Below, piece after piece: positions 40,712-51,420 of a stretch of DNA of 64,000 nucleotides. A model generated the notes under the pieces. That model saw nothing but the letters and a program-made list of their open reading frames with translations. It had not been told where the DNA came from and searched no databases. The stretch is taken from NCBI GenBank assembly GCA_963851045.1, contig CAWKNC010000001.1, positions 558,001 to 622,000 on the forward strand, in the 5' to 3' direction. The stretch comes from WHSW01 sp963851045 (lineage in GTDB: Bacteria > Actinomycetota > Thermoleophilia > Solirubrobacterales > 70-9). A program made the translations under genes and the position numbers. How positions within the stretch are numbered: position 1 is the first letter of the stretch; every line of letters starts with the position of its first letter.

Positions 40712-41341
40712 GTGGATCCGCACTGGCTCCTGTCGCTGCTCACGCCGCCGCGATGTGTGGCCTGCGCCGGTGCGACCGGCTCCGGCGAGCACCTCTGCCC
40801 GCCCTGCGTGGCGGCGCTTGCCGCGACAAGGCCAGGATCCCTCGTCCTGCGGCTCGGTGGTGAGCGTCTCACGGTCAGCTGGGCGAGCGAGTATTCCGGT
40901 GTGGCGCGTGACCTCGTGCGGGCGCTGAAGTTCGCTCGCCGGACCTCGGTCGCAACGACGCTCGCGGCGGCCATGACGCCGCTGGTGTCGCACGAGGCCG
41001 TGCTGGTGCCCGTTCCCGCCGCACCATGGCGTCGCCGCGTGCGGGGCTTTGATCCCGCGGAGGAGATTGCGCTCGCCCTCGGCGAGGCAACCGGGCGGGA
41101 TGTTGCTCTGTGCCTGCGCCGACGAAGCAGCCGCCGCCAGGTGGGTCGCACTCGGGCGGACCGGCTCGCCGACCCTCCGCGCGTGCGTCTGGCCCGCTCT
41201 CGACCAGCTGCCGTGGTGCTCGTCGACGACGTCTTTACGACGGGGTCGACCCTCGCCGCGTGTGCGCGAGCGCTCGGCGCGAGCGTGGCCGGTGCCGTTG
41301 TCTTCGCCCGAACTGCGGGCCCGGGTTGCGTACGGGCGTAG
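40712..41341 (+). CDS. ComF family phosphoribosyltransferase-like protein
   Basis: The 209-residue protein has an N-terminal zinc ribbon (Cys15, Cys18, Cys29, Cys32 in CVAC and CPPC) and a type I phosphoribosyltransferase domain with VRGFDPAEEIA, RRQVGRTRADR and the PRPP loop VVLVDDVFTTGST. ComF proteins act in DNA uptake and some handle DNA processing after transformation. No other competence gene is in the window. GTG at 40712 begins just before the zinc ribbon. The gene order comF-hpf-secA is common in Gram-positive genomes. Confidence 0.92.
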   Translation: MDPHWLLSLLTPPRCVACAGATGSGEHLCPPCVAALAATRPGSLVLRLGGERLTVSWASEYSGVARDLVRALKFARRTSVATTLAAAMTPLVSHEAVLVPVPAAPWRRRVRGFDPAEEIALALGEATGRDVALCLRRRSSRRQVGRTRADRLADPPRVRLARSRPAAVVLVDDVFTTGSTLAACARALGASVAGAVVFARTAGPGCVRA

Positions 41342-41378
41342 CATTCAGGGACACGCCAGCTCGACGAAGGGAGAGATC

Positions 41379-41726
41379 GTGCGAATCGAGGTCAGGGGCC
41401 GCAACATTGAGGTCACCGATGAGATCCGCGAGGCCATCTTCAAGCGCTTTTCACGGGTGTCGAGGCAGGTGTCGGACCTGGCGACGCTTGAGGTAGAGCT
41501 GCTCGAGGAACGCAACCCGTCGATCTCCGACAGCCAGATCGCCGAGGCGACCCTCTATCTCAAGGGCGCAACCCTGCGGGCGCGCGAGTCGTCGCCCGAA
41601 ATGCTGCACTCCATCCACGAGCTCGCCGAGGACATCCGCCGCCAGGTGAAGCGAGATCGCGAGAAGCGTCGCGGCCGGTCGAGCTCCCGCAGGAGGATCG
41701 GGCGCTTGCGGCGCCGCGAAGCCTGA
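41379..41726 (+). CDS. hpf: Ribosome hibernation-promoting factor, short form
   Basis: The 115-residue protein has the S30AE N-terminal fold: RIEVRGRNIEVTDEIREAI, then LEVELLEERNPSI, ATLYLKGATLRARESSPEM and a helix DIRRQVKRDREKRRGR. It ends with a basic tail and lacks the C-terminal dimerisation domain of long HPF. It should bind the 30S subunit and block mRNA/tRNA sites in slow growth. GTG at 41379 follows GAAGGGAGAG. It lies between comF and secA, the usual place in Gram-positive bacteria. Confidence 0.92.
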   Translation: MRIEVRGRNIEVTDEIREAIFKRFSRVSRQVSDLATLEVELLEERNPSISDSQIAEATLYLKGATLRARESSPEMLHSIHELAEDIRRQVKRDREKRRGRSSSRRRIGRLRRREA

Positions 41727-41771
41727 TCTGAGCGCGGCCGCAGACCCCGCGCTCGTTACCCTGAGTGGTTG

Positions 41772-44596
<2,825 letters not shown>

Positions 44597-44612
<16 letters not shown>

Positions 44613-45670
44613 GCCGTCTGGGCTTCTTTGCGCTAGCCCTTGCGGCGGTTCTCGCGGCAAGCGGCGGCCAGGCGGTCTCAGCTGACCCGACCGTGACGAT
44701 CTCGGGCCGGGCATACGCCTTCAACCACATGGACACCTACATCGCCGGCGCGACGATCCGCGTCCGCGAGCTGCCGCGGCTATCGGCCACCACCGACGCC
44801 AGCGGTGACTACTCGCTCAAGGTCCCCGACGACACCAACATCACCCCGTACATCGAGCCCCCGCCCGGCTATCACCAGATCGATCTCCAGACCTTCCACG
44901 CGCGCGGCAAGCCGATTCGCAACGCGAACTTCCAGACGCCTGCCGACGCCGAGTACAACGGACTAGCGGCGCTGCTCGAGGTGCCGCTCGGGCCCGACGG
45001 CCGCCCCGAACAGTGCGTGATCGTCACCACCGCCTCGGCACGCAACGTGCGCGGCGTCGACTACGAGACGTTCCATGAGCGGACGCCGCACGGGGTCGCA
45101 GGTGCCACCGCGCATGCTGAGCCAGCGCTGCCGTCGCCGATCTACTTCAACGAGAACGTGATCCCGGATCGCACTCAGACAGCGACCTCCGATGACGGCG
45201 GGATCATCTGGACCGAGGTCCCGAGCGGTGCCTATCGCGTGATCACCGGGAGCGTCGCCAACCGCTTTGCGAGCTTCCTCGCGAGTTGTGAGCCTGGACG
45301 CATCGTCAACGCCAACCCGCCCTGGGGGGCATACGAGCTCAAGGGCGACGAGAGGCCGCTCTCCGCTGGAAGTGCGGCCGGCTCGGTCGTGAGGATCGGT
45401 CGCGGCACCCGCGCGGGTAACCGCTTGCTCATCGTCAGCTCGCGAACCGCCGAACGGCTCCAGGCAAAGCTGGTCCTACGACAGGGCGGGCGGCGAGTCG
45501 GTCGCACCGTGACGACCGGCTTCGGGGTGGGCGGCGACAAGACCCCGTTTCGCGTCGCCGCCAAAGCAGCGCGCGGGCCAGCGCGTCTGAAGGTGACCCT
45601 CACCGACGCGGGCGGCGACAGGGTCACGCAACGCCTGCCGGTTCGCCTGCCAGCCCCGCCCGGCGATTGA
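44597..45670 (+). CDS. Secreted protein with carboxypeptidase-regulatory-like domain
   Basis: The 357-residue protein has a signal peptide (VPRRLSRLGFFALALAAVLA, cleavage near VSA-DP at about residue 30) and an Ig-like regulatory domain at the N-terminus (TVTISGRAYAFNHMDTYIAGATIRV in two segments, followed by TTDASGDYSLKVPDD). The middle and end are beta-rich without recognised catalytic residues. GTG at 44597 lies within the last 16 bases of secA in another frame, so it is translationally coupled to secA, an unusual position for a secreted protein of unknown role. Confidence 0.75.
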
Positions 45671-46050
45671 CCGGCGCCGAGACCGTCGAGCGGCTGCTCG
45701 CCGCACTGCGTGCCCGCGACGGCGAGGCTGTCGCGAAGTTGCTGCACCCCGAGGTCGTCGCCACCGGCGACAAGGGCACTTTCGAGGGCGTCGACGCGGT
45801 GGTCGGCTGGGCCAAGCCATCGGACGACGGACACCTGGTCTCCAGCGTCGAGGTCGACGAGATCCGCGCGGTCGGGGTCGATCGCGTCGCGGTCGCGGCG
45901 CGCCGCCAGTGGCGCTGGAAGGAGGATCTGGATGAGATCGCCGACGAGTCACCGTTCGGGGTCCTCTTCGAGCTCCGTGACGGCCTCGTCTACCGCTGGC
46001 GCCAGAACTTCCCGTCGATCGTCGACGCGATCGAGGCGATCCCGGCTTGA
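45667..46050 (+). CDS. NTF2-like/SnoaL-type small protein
   Basis: A 127-residue cone-shaped NTF2-like fold is suggested by TVERLLAALRARDGEAVAKLLHPEVV, the central FEGVDAVVGWAK and the closing strand LVYRWRQNFPSIVDAIEAI. Members bind small hydrophobic ligands or act as isomerases/cyclases. Its TTG start overlaps the previous stop (TTGA), and its own stop overlaps the start of tag the same way. Function in this operon unknown. Confidence 0.72.
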   Translation: MTGAETVERLLAALRARDGEAVAKLLHPEVVATGDKGTFEGVDAVVGWAKPSDDGHLVSSVEVDEIRAVGVDRVAVAARRQWRWKEDLDEIADESPFGVLFELRDGLVYRWRQNFPSIVDAIEAIPA

Positions 46051-46676
46051 GCTCGCAGGACGGCCTCGCAGTTGACGCGGATGGGGTGTCGCGGTGCTGG
46101 TGGGGGGCGTCGGCAGCGGATTACATCGCCTATCACGACAAGGAGTGGGGACGGCCTGTCACCGACGACAGTGGCATCTACGAGCGCCTCACCCTCGAGG
46201 CGTTTCAATCCGGACTCTCCTGGCTGACGATCCTCCGCAAGCGTGAGAACTTTCGCGCTGCATTCGATGGCTTCGACTTCCACCGTGTGGCGCGGTTCGA
46301 CGCCGCCGACGTCGCCAAGCTGATGGCCGATGCCGGGATCGTTCGCAATCGTGCCAAGATCGAGGCTGCGGTCGCCAACGCCCGGGCAACTGCCGACCTG
46401 GTGGCCGCAGGCGAGTCCCTGTCAGCGCTCGCGTGGTCATTTCGCTGCGGTCGCGGCCAGCCCCCAAGCGCGACCGACGACCTCCCAGCAACCACACCGG
46501 AGTCGAAGGCGCTCGCGAAGGAGCTGAAGCGGCGTGGCTTCCGTTTCGTCGGACCGACGACGGCGTACGCCCTCATGCAGGCGGTGGGAATCGTCAACGA
46601 CCACCTCGCCGGATGCGTGGTGCGCGACGATGTCGAAGCTGAACGTATGGCCGCGATCGAGGCGACCTCGGCGTAG
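46047..46676 (+). CDS. tag: DNA-3-methyladenine glycosylase I
   Basis: The 209-residue protein matches TAG: Cys17 (SRCWWG), His30 (YIAYHDKEWG), His186 and Cys190 (VNDHLAGC) reproduce the zinc-ligand spacing of Escherichia coli Tag (13 and 4 residues). Also present are ERLTLEAFQSGLSWLTILRKR and GFRFVGPTTAYALMQAVG. It removes 3-methyladenine from alkylated DNA. TTG at 46047 overlaps the previous stop (TTGA). It is followed without gap by uvsE, making a repair pair. Confidence 0.95.
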   Translation: MSSQDGLAVDADGVSRCWWGASAADYIAYHDKEWGRPVTDDSGIYERLTLEAFQSGLSWLTILRKRENFRAAFDGFDFHRVARFDAADVAKLMADAGIVRNRAKIEAAVANARATADLVAAGESLSALAWSFRCGRGQPPSATDDLPATTPESKALAKELKRRGFRFVGPTTAYALMQAVGIVNDHLAGCVVRDDVEAERMAAIEATSA

Positions 46677-47656
46677 TGGGGGCAGCAGGTCACCGGCTCG
46701 GTTTCGCGGTCAAGGTCCTCGGCGACGGGGGTCTGCCGTCGCACGACGCGCGCCGCTGGCAATCCGAGCCGCACCTGCGGGTCTCGCTGGGGAACCTGCG
46801 GGCGATCCTCGACTACCTGGACCGCCACGACATCCGCATGTACCGGATGGCGACAGCGCTGGCGCCCTATTCGAGCCATCCGGAGCTGCCGCAGTTTCAC
46901 GGTCAGGTCGCCGAGTGTGAGGCTGAGCTTGCCGCGGTGGGTGCGCTCGCTCGCGACCGGGACATACGCCTCTCAACCCACCCCGGTCAGTACACCGTCC
47001 TCAACTCCGAGCGCGACGAGGTCGTTGCCGCGGCGGTCGCCGAGCTCGAAGTGCAGGCGGCGCTGTTCGATGCGATGGGGCTGGGACCCGAGTCCGTCGC
47101 GGTCGTTCACGTCGGGGGGACGGCCGGGGGCCTCGACGCCGGACTGGACCGCTTCGCGCGGGGCTACGCTCGCCTCTCGACCGCCGCGAAGGCGCGGGTG
47201 GCGATCGAAAATGACGACCGCAGCTATCCGATCGCGCGCGTCGCCGAGCTCGCAAGGCGACTCGGCATCCCGGCGGTCTTTGATCCGCATCACCACCGTT
47301 GCCTGGACCCTGACGGGATCGACGACCGCGAAGCTGCGGCAATGGCGCGCGCAACGTGGCGAGGGCGCGCCGTGCCGAAGATCCACTTCTCCTCGCCGCG
47401 ACTCGAGATTGGCGAGCGCAAGCGCAAGGTTGGTCGCCGGGTCGAGCGCACCCCGGTGCTCCCGGACCTGCGCAATCACGCTGATCTGATCGATCCCATG
47501 GCGTTCGAGCTGTTCTGTCGCGAGGCCCTCAGCGGCCACCGCACCGACGTGATGCTCGAGGCAAAGGGCAAGGACCTCGCGCTGATCCGGCTGCGCGAGC
47601 AGATGCTCGATCGCGGGCACGGCTGGACGCTCGGGCACCTGCGCTTCGCACGGTGA
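46676..47656 (+). CDS. uvsE: UV DNA damage endonuclease (UVDE)
   Basis: The 326-residue TIM-barrel protein carries the UVDE metal-binding residues in order: YRMATALAPYSSHPE, LSTHPGQYTVLNS, VVHVGGTAGG, IENDDRSYPI, VFDPHHHRC, VPKIHFSSPR and DVMLEAKGKDLALI. It nicks 5' of UV photoproducts and abasic sites independently of UvrABC. GTG at 46676 shares a base with the stop of tag (TAGTG). Gene symbols uvsE and uvdE are both used. Its strand lysine position may be carboxylated as in Thermus UVDE. Confidence 0.95.
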   Translation: MGAAGHRLGFAVKVLGDGGLPSHDARRWQSEPHLRVSLGNLRAILDYLDRHDIRMYRMATALAPYSSHPELPQFHGQVAECEAELAAVGALARDRDIRLSTHPGQYTVLNSERDEVVAAAVAELEVQAALFDAMGLGPESVAVVHVGGTAGGLDAGLDRFARGYARLSTAAKARVAIENDDRSYPIARVAELARRLGIPAVFDPHHHRCLDPDGIDDREAAAMARATWRGRAVPKIHFSSPRLEIGERKRKVGRRVERTPVLPDLRNHADLIDPMAFELFCREALSGHRTDVMLEAKGKDLALIRLREQMLDRGHGWTLGHLRFAR

Positions 47657-47691
47657 GCTCTAGCCGAATTCAGCGCCCCCGCCACCGCAAA

Positions 47692-47749
47692 ATCCGGCCA
47701 TGGCCGGATTACGATCACTCGGGCGACGAGAATCCGGCGATAGCCGGAT
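47692..47749. repeat. Two ATCCGGC-N4-GCCGGAT palindromes
   Basis: Perfect 7-bp dyads with 4-base spacers lie at 47692-47709 (spacer CATG) and 47732-47749 (spacer GATA), exactly 40 bases apart, in the gap between uvsE and prfB. They could be a tandem terminator, an operator pair or a REP-like element. The first extends to a full 20-bp palindrome. Confidence 0.85.
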
Positions 47750-47770
47750 CTTGTCGCCTAAGCTGAGCGG

Positions 47771-48879
47771 GTGGCTGATGCACCGCAAACGGAGGCCGTA
47801 GGGCCGCGGATCGAGGCGATCCGCCAGGGCTTGACCCTGCTCTCGGACTACCTTTGACCCAGCCACTCTCGAAGCACAGATAGCCCGGCTCGAGGGGGAG
47901 ATGGGGGCGCCGGGCTTCTGGGACGACCAGGAGCGAGCGGCGAAGACCTCCGCCGAGCACGCTCGGCTTCAGCGCCGTCTCGAGACATTCCGCGGCCTCG
48001 AGGCCGAGGCCGCCGACCTCGAGGAGCTCGCCGAGATGTCGGACGAGGACCCAGACATAGCTGCCGAGCTCGGCTCGCAGCTGACGTCGGTGGAGGCGCG
48101 TCTCGGTGAGCTCGAGGAGGCGCGGCTGTTCAGCGGTGAGTACGACGCCGGCGACGCGGTGGTCACCGTTCGCTCCGGCGCCGGCGGCACAGACTCACAG
48201 GACTGGGCGGAGATGTTGCTGCGCATGTACCTGCGCTGGGCCGAGCGCCGCGAGTTCAACGTCGAGATGGCGGAGGCCTCCGAGGGTGAGGAGGCGGGAA
48301 TCAAGTCGGCGAGCTTCATCGCCAAGGGCGAGAACGCCTACGGTCTCTTCGCCGCTGAGCGTGGCGTCCACCGCCTGGTGCGGATCTCACCGTTTGACGC
48401 GCAGTCGCGTCGGCACACCGCTTTCGCGCAGGTTGACGTCGCGCCGCTACGTGGACGACGAGGTGTCGGTCGAACTCGACGAAGAGGACATCCGCGTCGA
48501 CACCTACCGCGCTTCTGGCGCCGGCGGCCAGCACGTCAACAAGACCGATTCGGCTGTCCGCCTCACCCATATCCCGACAGGAATCGTCGTCCAGTGCCAA
48601 AACGAGCGATCGCAGCTTCAGAACCGAGCGACCGCCATGAGGATGCTTCGAGCGCGGCTGCTCGAGGAGGAAGAGCGCAAGCGCGCCGACGAGCTCGCCG
48701 CCGCCCGCGGCGAGCAGAAAGCGGCCGAGTGGGGCTCGCAGATCCGCAGCTACACGCTGCACCCGACCACGCGCGTGAAGGACCACCGCACCGGCCATGA
48801 GGTCGGCGACGCCAACCGCGTTCTCGACGGCGACATCGACGGCTTCGTCCGCGAGTACCTGCTGCAGAGCGCGCGATAA
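47771..48879 (+). CDS. prfB: Peptide chain release factor 2, with programmed frameshift and a second insertion
   Basis: RF2 reads in three frames here. GTG 47771 encodes 28 residues ending SDYL, then CTT-TGA-C (47852-47858) is the classical +1 autoregulatory site, after which DPATLEAQIARLEGEMGAPG continues. A second frame change at 48447 (one extra C in gcgccgCtac) must be skipped to join VDVAP to YVDDEVSVEL. Correcting both gives 368 residues, a normal RF2 length. The stop-codon-recognition tripeptide SPF (RISPFDAQS) and GAGGQHVNKTDSAVR (GGQ) are intact. It releases peptides at UGA and UAA. Because RF2 is normally essential, the second shift is more likely a sequence error than inactivation. 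Confidence 0.93.
47852..47858 (+). other. Programmed +1 frameshift site of prfB
   Basis: CTT TGA C follows codon 27; slippage on CTT to TTT bypasses the in-frame UGA and enters the frame of the RF2 body. Low RF2 lets the slow UGA stall, so synthesis is self-regulating. The upstream sequence (CTCGGACTAC) has only a weak Shine-Dalgarno-like element compared with the AGGGGG of E. coli. Confidence 0.93.
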
Positions 48880-48924
48880 CCGCAAACCAGGGTGGGTCCT
48901 GAGCAGCGCCGATACCGTTAGGGG

Positions 48925-50055
48925 GTGGTTCGCGTTGCCGTTGGAGTCTCGGACGATCTCGATCCGGTCGAGGCGTTCTCCACGGCCGCAGGCACTGCAT
49001 CGGCCCAACTGGACGCGCCGTGCGACCTCGCACTCGTCTTCGCCTCGGCTGAGCATCTTCCCGATGCCGAGGCGGCGCTTCGCTGCGTCCACGATGAGCT
49101 TGAACCGGCCGCTCTGATTGGATGCGGAGCCGGCGGTGTCCTCGGCGGGGGACGAGAGCTCGAGCGGGGTCCGGGCGCCGTGGTCTGGGCCCTCGCCGCT
49201 CCCGATGCCACCATCGCCACCCACCACCTGCAGGGGGAGACGCCCGAGCCCGAGGAGCTCGGCGAGGCGATCATCCTCCTCGCCGATCCCTACACGTTCA
49301 GCGCCGAGGCCCTGCTCGCGCGACTCAACGAAAGCCGCCCGGGAATGCCCGTTCTCGGCGGACTCGCTAGTGCTGCGGCAGCTGGCTCGGCGCCGCTCTT
49401 TCACGACGGCGAGGTTCTGCGCGGCGGGGCGGTGGCGGCGGCCCTGACCGGCCTCGGGATGATCCCGTGCGTATCGCAGGGGGCAACGCCGATCGGGCCC
49501 GAGATGACGATCACCGCCGCTCGCGGAAACGTGATCGACGAGCTGGCGTCGCAGCCGGCAATCGAGCGCGTGCGCGACGCAATCGCGAAGCTCGAGCCGC
49601 GCGAGCAGCTACTCGCAGCTCAGGGCCTGATGCTCGGGATTGTGATCGACGAGAACCAGCCCTCATACGACCGCGGCGATTTTCTCGTGCGGCCGATCCT
49701 CGGGGCGGACCCGGAGGGCGGCGCGCTCGCTATTGGCGAGCGTGTCCGTGTCGGCCAGACGGTGCGCATGCACGTCCGCGATGGCGCCACCGCCGCCGAG
49801 GACCTTCGCGAGGCGCTGCGCGCGCAAACCGAGGCCCTCGGATCCGAGGGCGCCGCCGGCGCGCTTCTGTTCAGCTGTAACGGCCGCGGCTCGAACATGT
49901 TCGACGTCCCCGACCACGACGCGGCGGCGCTCGACGACGCTCTCGGCGCTCCGAGCGGCGGCTTCTTCTGTGCTGGCGAGATCGGACCCGTGGGCGGTCA
50001 CAACTTTCTTCATGGGTTCACCGCAACGATCGCCGTGTTCCCGAGGGGATCGTGA
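48925..50055 (+). CDS. FIST-domain sensory protein
   Basis: The 376-residue protein has FIST N (about 25-215) and FIST C (about 220-365) domains: CDLALVFASAEH, LIGCGAGGVLGGG, MPVLGGLASAAAAG, VLRGGAVAAALTG and the late ALLFSCNGRGSNMF plus GGFFCAGEIGPVGGHNFLHGFTA in two segments. FIST domains are predicted to bind small ligands such as amino acids in signal transduction. GTG at 48925 follows AGGGGGTG closely. TACCGT at 48915-48920 could be a -10. It is coupled to nadC by a GTGA overlap. Confidence 0.9.
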   Translation: MVRVAVGVSDDLDPVEAFSTAAGTASAQLDAPCDLALVFASAEHLPDAEAALRCVHDELEPAALIGCGAGGVLGGGRELERGPGAVVWALAAPDATIATHHLQGETPEPEELGEAIILLADPYTFSAEALLARLNESRPGMPVLGGLASAAAAGSAPLFHDGEVLRGGAVAAALTGLGMIPCVSQGATPIGPEMTITAARGNVIDELASQPAIERVRDAIAKLEPREQLLAAQGLMLGIVIDENQPSYDRGDFLVRPILGADPEGGALAIGERVRVGQTVRMHVRDGATAAEDLREALRAQTEALGSEGAAGALLFSCNGRGSNMFDVPDHDAAALDDALGAPSGGFFCAGEIGPVGGHNFLHGFTATIAVFPRGS

Positions 50056-50891
50056 GCGCGCCACTTTCCGATCTGGTCGCTCGCGCCCTTGCCGAGGACA
50101 TCGGCGCGGGCGACCTCACCTCCGAGGCGACGGTCCCCCACGACCTTCTCGCCCGAGCGCGAATCGTTCAAAAACAGGCGGGCGTTGTCTTCGGCTTCGA
50201 CGCCGCGCGCGAGGCGTTCATGCAGGCTGGGGCGACGGCGTTTGAGCCGCTGGCGGATGAGGGTGTGTGGCGCGACGACATGGCAGCGGAGATCGCTGCG
50301 ATCGACGGGCCCGCCCGCGCGCTGCTCGTCGCTGAGCGCACGGCGCTCAACTTCCTCTGTCACCTCTCGGGTGTGGCCACGCTCACAGCCCGATACGTCA
50401 AGGCGGTCGCCGGTAGCGGCGCGACGATCCTCGACACACGCAAGACGACCCCCGGGCTGCGGGCGCTCGAGAAGGCGGCGGTGCTCGCCGGCGGGGGAAG
50501 CAACCACCGGATGGGCCTGGACGACGCGATCCTCATCAAGGAAAACCACGTCGCGAGTGCCGGTGGGCTCGCGCGAGCCGTTGAGCTCGCTGCAGCGGCA
50601 CGCCCTGATCTCACGGTGGAGGTCGAGGCTCGTAATTCGACTGAGGTCGCGGAGGCCCTCGCTGCTGGCGCCGATCGGATCCTGCTCGACAACATGACCG
50701 AGACCGACCTGCGCGCCGCGGTTGCGGCGCGCGACGAAGCGGGCGGCGCGGCGCAGCTTGAGGCGTCAGGGGGGATCTCGCTCGCCAACGTTGCCAACGT
50801 CGCCACCACCGGTGTCGAGTTCATCTCGGTCGGGGCGCTGACCCATTCGGCGCCGGTGCTCGACCTGAGCATGCTCCTGGACACTGGATAG
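50052..50891 (+). CDS. nadC: Nicotinate-nucleotide pyrophosphorylase (carboxylating)
   Basis: A 279-residue quinolinate phosphoribosyltransferase: EDIGAGDLTSEATV, GVVFGFDAAREAF, ERTALNFLCHLSGVATLT, ATILDTRKTTPGLRALEK, GGGSNHRMGLDDAILIKENH and VEVEARNSTEVAEAL, with LLDNMTETDLRAAV and LEASGGISLANV later. All active-site arginine/lysine/histidine clusters are intact. It forms nicotinate mononucleotide from quinolinate and PRPP. nadA lies 11 kb downstream; nadB is not in the window. Start by coupling to the FIST gene stop. Confidence 0.97.
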   Translation: MSAPLSDLVARALAEDIGAGDLTSEATVPHDLLARARIVQKQAGVVFGFDAAREAFMQAGATAFEPLADEGVWRDDMAAEIAAIDGPARALLVAERTALNFLCHLSGVATLTARYVKAVAGSGATILDTRKTTPGLRALEKAAVLAGGGSNHRMGLDDAILIKENHVASAGGLARAVELAAAARPDLTVEVEARNSTEVAEALAAGADRILLDNMTETDLRAAVAARDEAGGAAQLEASGGISLANVANVATTGVEFISVGALTHSAPVLDLSMLLDTG

Positions 50892-50901
50892 GGTTTTCGT
50901 C

Positions 50902-51420
50902 GTGGCCCTGAGCAAGGAAGTGCGGGAGCGGCGTGAGGCGCTCGTCATCGAGCACATGGAGTCCGAGAACCGTCACGAGTTCGACGTCACCATGGCCACG
51001 TTCGAGCACCCGCGCTACGAGCTGGTTGCGACCGGCGACCTCTTCGACGGCGAGGCGGAGGTCGACCGCTACTTCGACGAGACACGCACGGCTTTTCCGG
51101 ATCAGCGAAATGAGCTGATCGCGCTGCACCATGCCGACGAGGCCGTGATCGTCGAGGCGATGCTTTTTGGCACGCACCTCGGCCCGTTCCGCGGCCTGCC
51201 GCCCACCGGGCGCCAGTTCGAGATGCGCTTTGTGGCGATGTTCCTCTTCGAGGGCGAGGACAAGCTGGTGTGTGAGCGCGTGTATTTCGACTCGGCGACG
51301 ATCCTGCGCCAGCTTGGGATCGCGCACGATCCATTGACGCTTCGCGGCCGCGTGGCAACGGTCCTCAACCACCCGCTCACCATCGGCGGGGCCGTCGTCC
51401 GAGGACTATTGCGGCGATGA
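50902..51420 (+). CDS. SnoaL/NTF2-like polyketide-cyclase-type protein
   Basis: The 172-residue protein is a SnoaL-like ester cyclase family member: RREALVIEHMESENRHEFD, FDGEAEVDRYFDETRTAFPD and FRGLPPTGRQFEMRFVAMFLFEGED show the usual cone fold. A C-terminal extension of about 30 residues (RGRVATVLNHPLTIGGAVV) is not standard. GTG at 50902 lies ten bases after nadC. It overlaps the next gene by four bases (ATGA). Confidence 0.82.
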   Translation: MALSKEVRERREALVIEHMESENRHEFDVTMATFEHPRYELVATGDLFDGEAEVDRYFDETRTAFPDQRNELIALHHADEAVIVEAMLFGTHLGPFRGLPPTGRQFEMRFVAMFLFEGEDKLVCERVYFDSATILRQLGIAHDPLTLRGRVATVLNHPLTIGGAVVRGLLRR

